DNA of 5,787 bases from Thermoplasmata archaeon (GTDB lineage: Archaea > Thermoplasmatota > Thermoplasmata > Thermoplasmatales > Thermoplasmataceae): assembly GCA_021826835.1 (NCBI GenBank), contig JAKAYH010000169.1, positions 1 through 5,787 of the forward strand, in the 5' to 3' direction. The position numbers and the translations under genes are program-made. Below, piece after piece: positions 5,491 to 5,787 of the stretch (positions are counted from its first letter, which is position 1; every line of letters starts with the position of its first letter). A model generated the notes under the pieces. It saw only the letters and a list, made by a program, of their open reading frames with translations. It did no database searches and was not told the DNA's origin.

Positions 5491-5649
5491 ATGAGCTTTC
5501 CAAGGGATAATTTACTGAATGGAGTAAGATCACTTGAAAAATATTTCACGAAAGAACAATCCTGGCAGGTCTTTGAATTGCTCCACAAATACATCAATGT
5601 TAAGCGTAAGTTACGGCAATGGGTTCCAGAAAGGAAGAATATCGGATGA
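5491..5649 (+). CDS. Hypothetical 52-aa ORF
   Basis: I do not recognise this ORF. The ATG at 5491 opens 52 codons ending with TGA at 5647-5649. The product begins MSFPRDNLLNGVRSLEKYFT and ends KRKLRQWVPERKNIG; it is basic, with amphipathic helices and no Cys or membrane segment. Its residue mix looks more protein-like than the opposite-strand reading. No ribosome site is seen; AAATACA at about 5460-5466 could be a weak TATA element. A second short ORF (ATG 5646, 34 codons) overlaps its stop as ATGA. It begins one base after the ATPase C-terminal fragment stop, so it may be a fragment of something larger. Confidence 0.3.
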   Translation: MSFPRDNLLNGVRSLEKYFTKEQSWQVFELLHKYINVKRKLRQWVPERKNIG

Positions 5650-5787
5650 AGGTAGCTGTAAACTCCAACTCTGAGAACAACTACTTTTTTCAAGGATGGA
5701 AGACTATATGCCGTAATATTTTCCAAAAAGTCTTTTGGAATAGTCTCTAAGCTTTGAACCGTTCAATTTGTTTCTGAGCTCTTTCAT
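5650..5787. other. Window end, fragmentary readings on both strands
   Basis: No gene is firmly supported. On the plus strand, FFKDGRLYAVIFSKKSFGIV (about 5684-5743) reads well but has stops before it. On the minus strand, an ATG at the very last bases (5787-5785) opens MKELRNKLNGSKLRDYSKRL, 27 codons to a TAG at 5706-5704. One extra base near 5750 would account for a shift into the neighbouring frame, which continues ETIPKDFLENITAYSLPSLK. Either could be a decayed gene; the sequence alone does not decide between them. Confidence 0.25.

Noticed and set aside
5436..5726. 96-codon minus-strand ORF
   Set aside because: Mostly antisense to a more protein-like plus-strand reading, and no known motif is present. 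The part near 5700-5787 is left open.

Overview
The window looks like an accessory segment of an archaeal genome, most plausibly a Thermoplasmatales-type euryarchaeon. The reasons are the moderately AT-rich composition, heavy AGA/AGG and ATA codon use, TATA-like boxes placed about 24-26 nt before start codons (leaderless transcripts), and gene families expanded in archaea: AAA_14/DUF4143 ATPases, ATPase_2/DUF234 ATPases and a ribbon-helix-helix VapB antitoxin. The taxonomic assignment is an inference; there is no rRNA or marker gene here.

Positions 1-1208 (minus strand) hold a run of three Cys-rich, presumably zinc-binding genes, read right to left. The first is a 114-aa protein made of four tandem zinc ribbons. 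The second is a ~222-aa protein with an internal Cys cluster and a C-terminal double zinc ribbon, separated from the first by at most 15 nt. After a 78-nt gap with a GC-rich hairpin comes the start of a small Cys-rich protein that runs off the window edge. No enzymatic function can be named for any of them.

Positions 1386-2684 (minus) encode an intact AAA_14/DUF4143 ATPase. Its probable start is the ATG at 2684, with a TATA-like box at 2704-2711 and a perfect 20-bp palindrome between box and start. Positions 3192-4544 (plus) encode an intact ATPase_2/DUF234 ATPase with a C-terminal PD-(D/E)XK-like domain that keeps its predicted catalytic residues. Between these divergent genes lie short dyads, a 36-codon N-terminal remnant of another ATPase, ~240 bp of unassigned sequence, and a three-copy 15-bp tandem repeat carrying the second gene's start codon.

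Positions 4545-5787 are degraded mobile-element territory. They hold a C-terminal IS4-type transposase remnant with a clear YREK signature but one in-frame TAA, a short stretch resembling an IS200/IS605 end, and a vapB-like antitoxin on the minus strand with a good promoter but no vapC after it. Beyond that are a C-terminal fragment of a further ATPase on the plus strand and a 52-codon ORF of unknown nature.

Overall, two intact ATPases and two ATPase fragments lie among transposon debris with an orphan antitoxin, the pattern of a locus repeatedly hit by insertion and deletion. I see no convincing complete novel system. The best leads are the zinc-protein cluster and the palindrome-controlled ATPase promoter.
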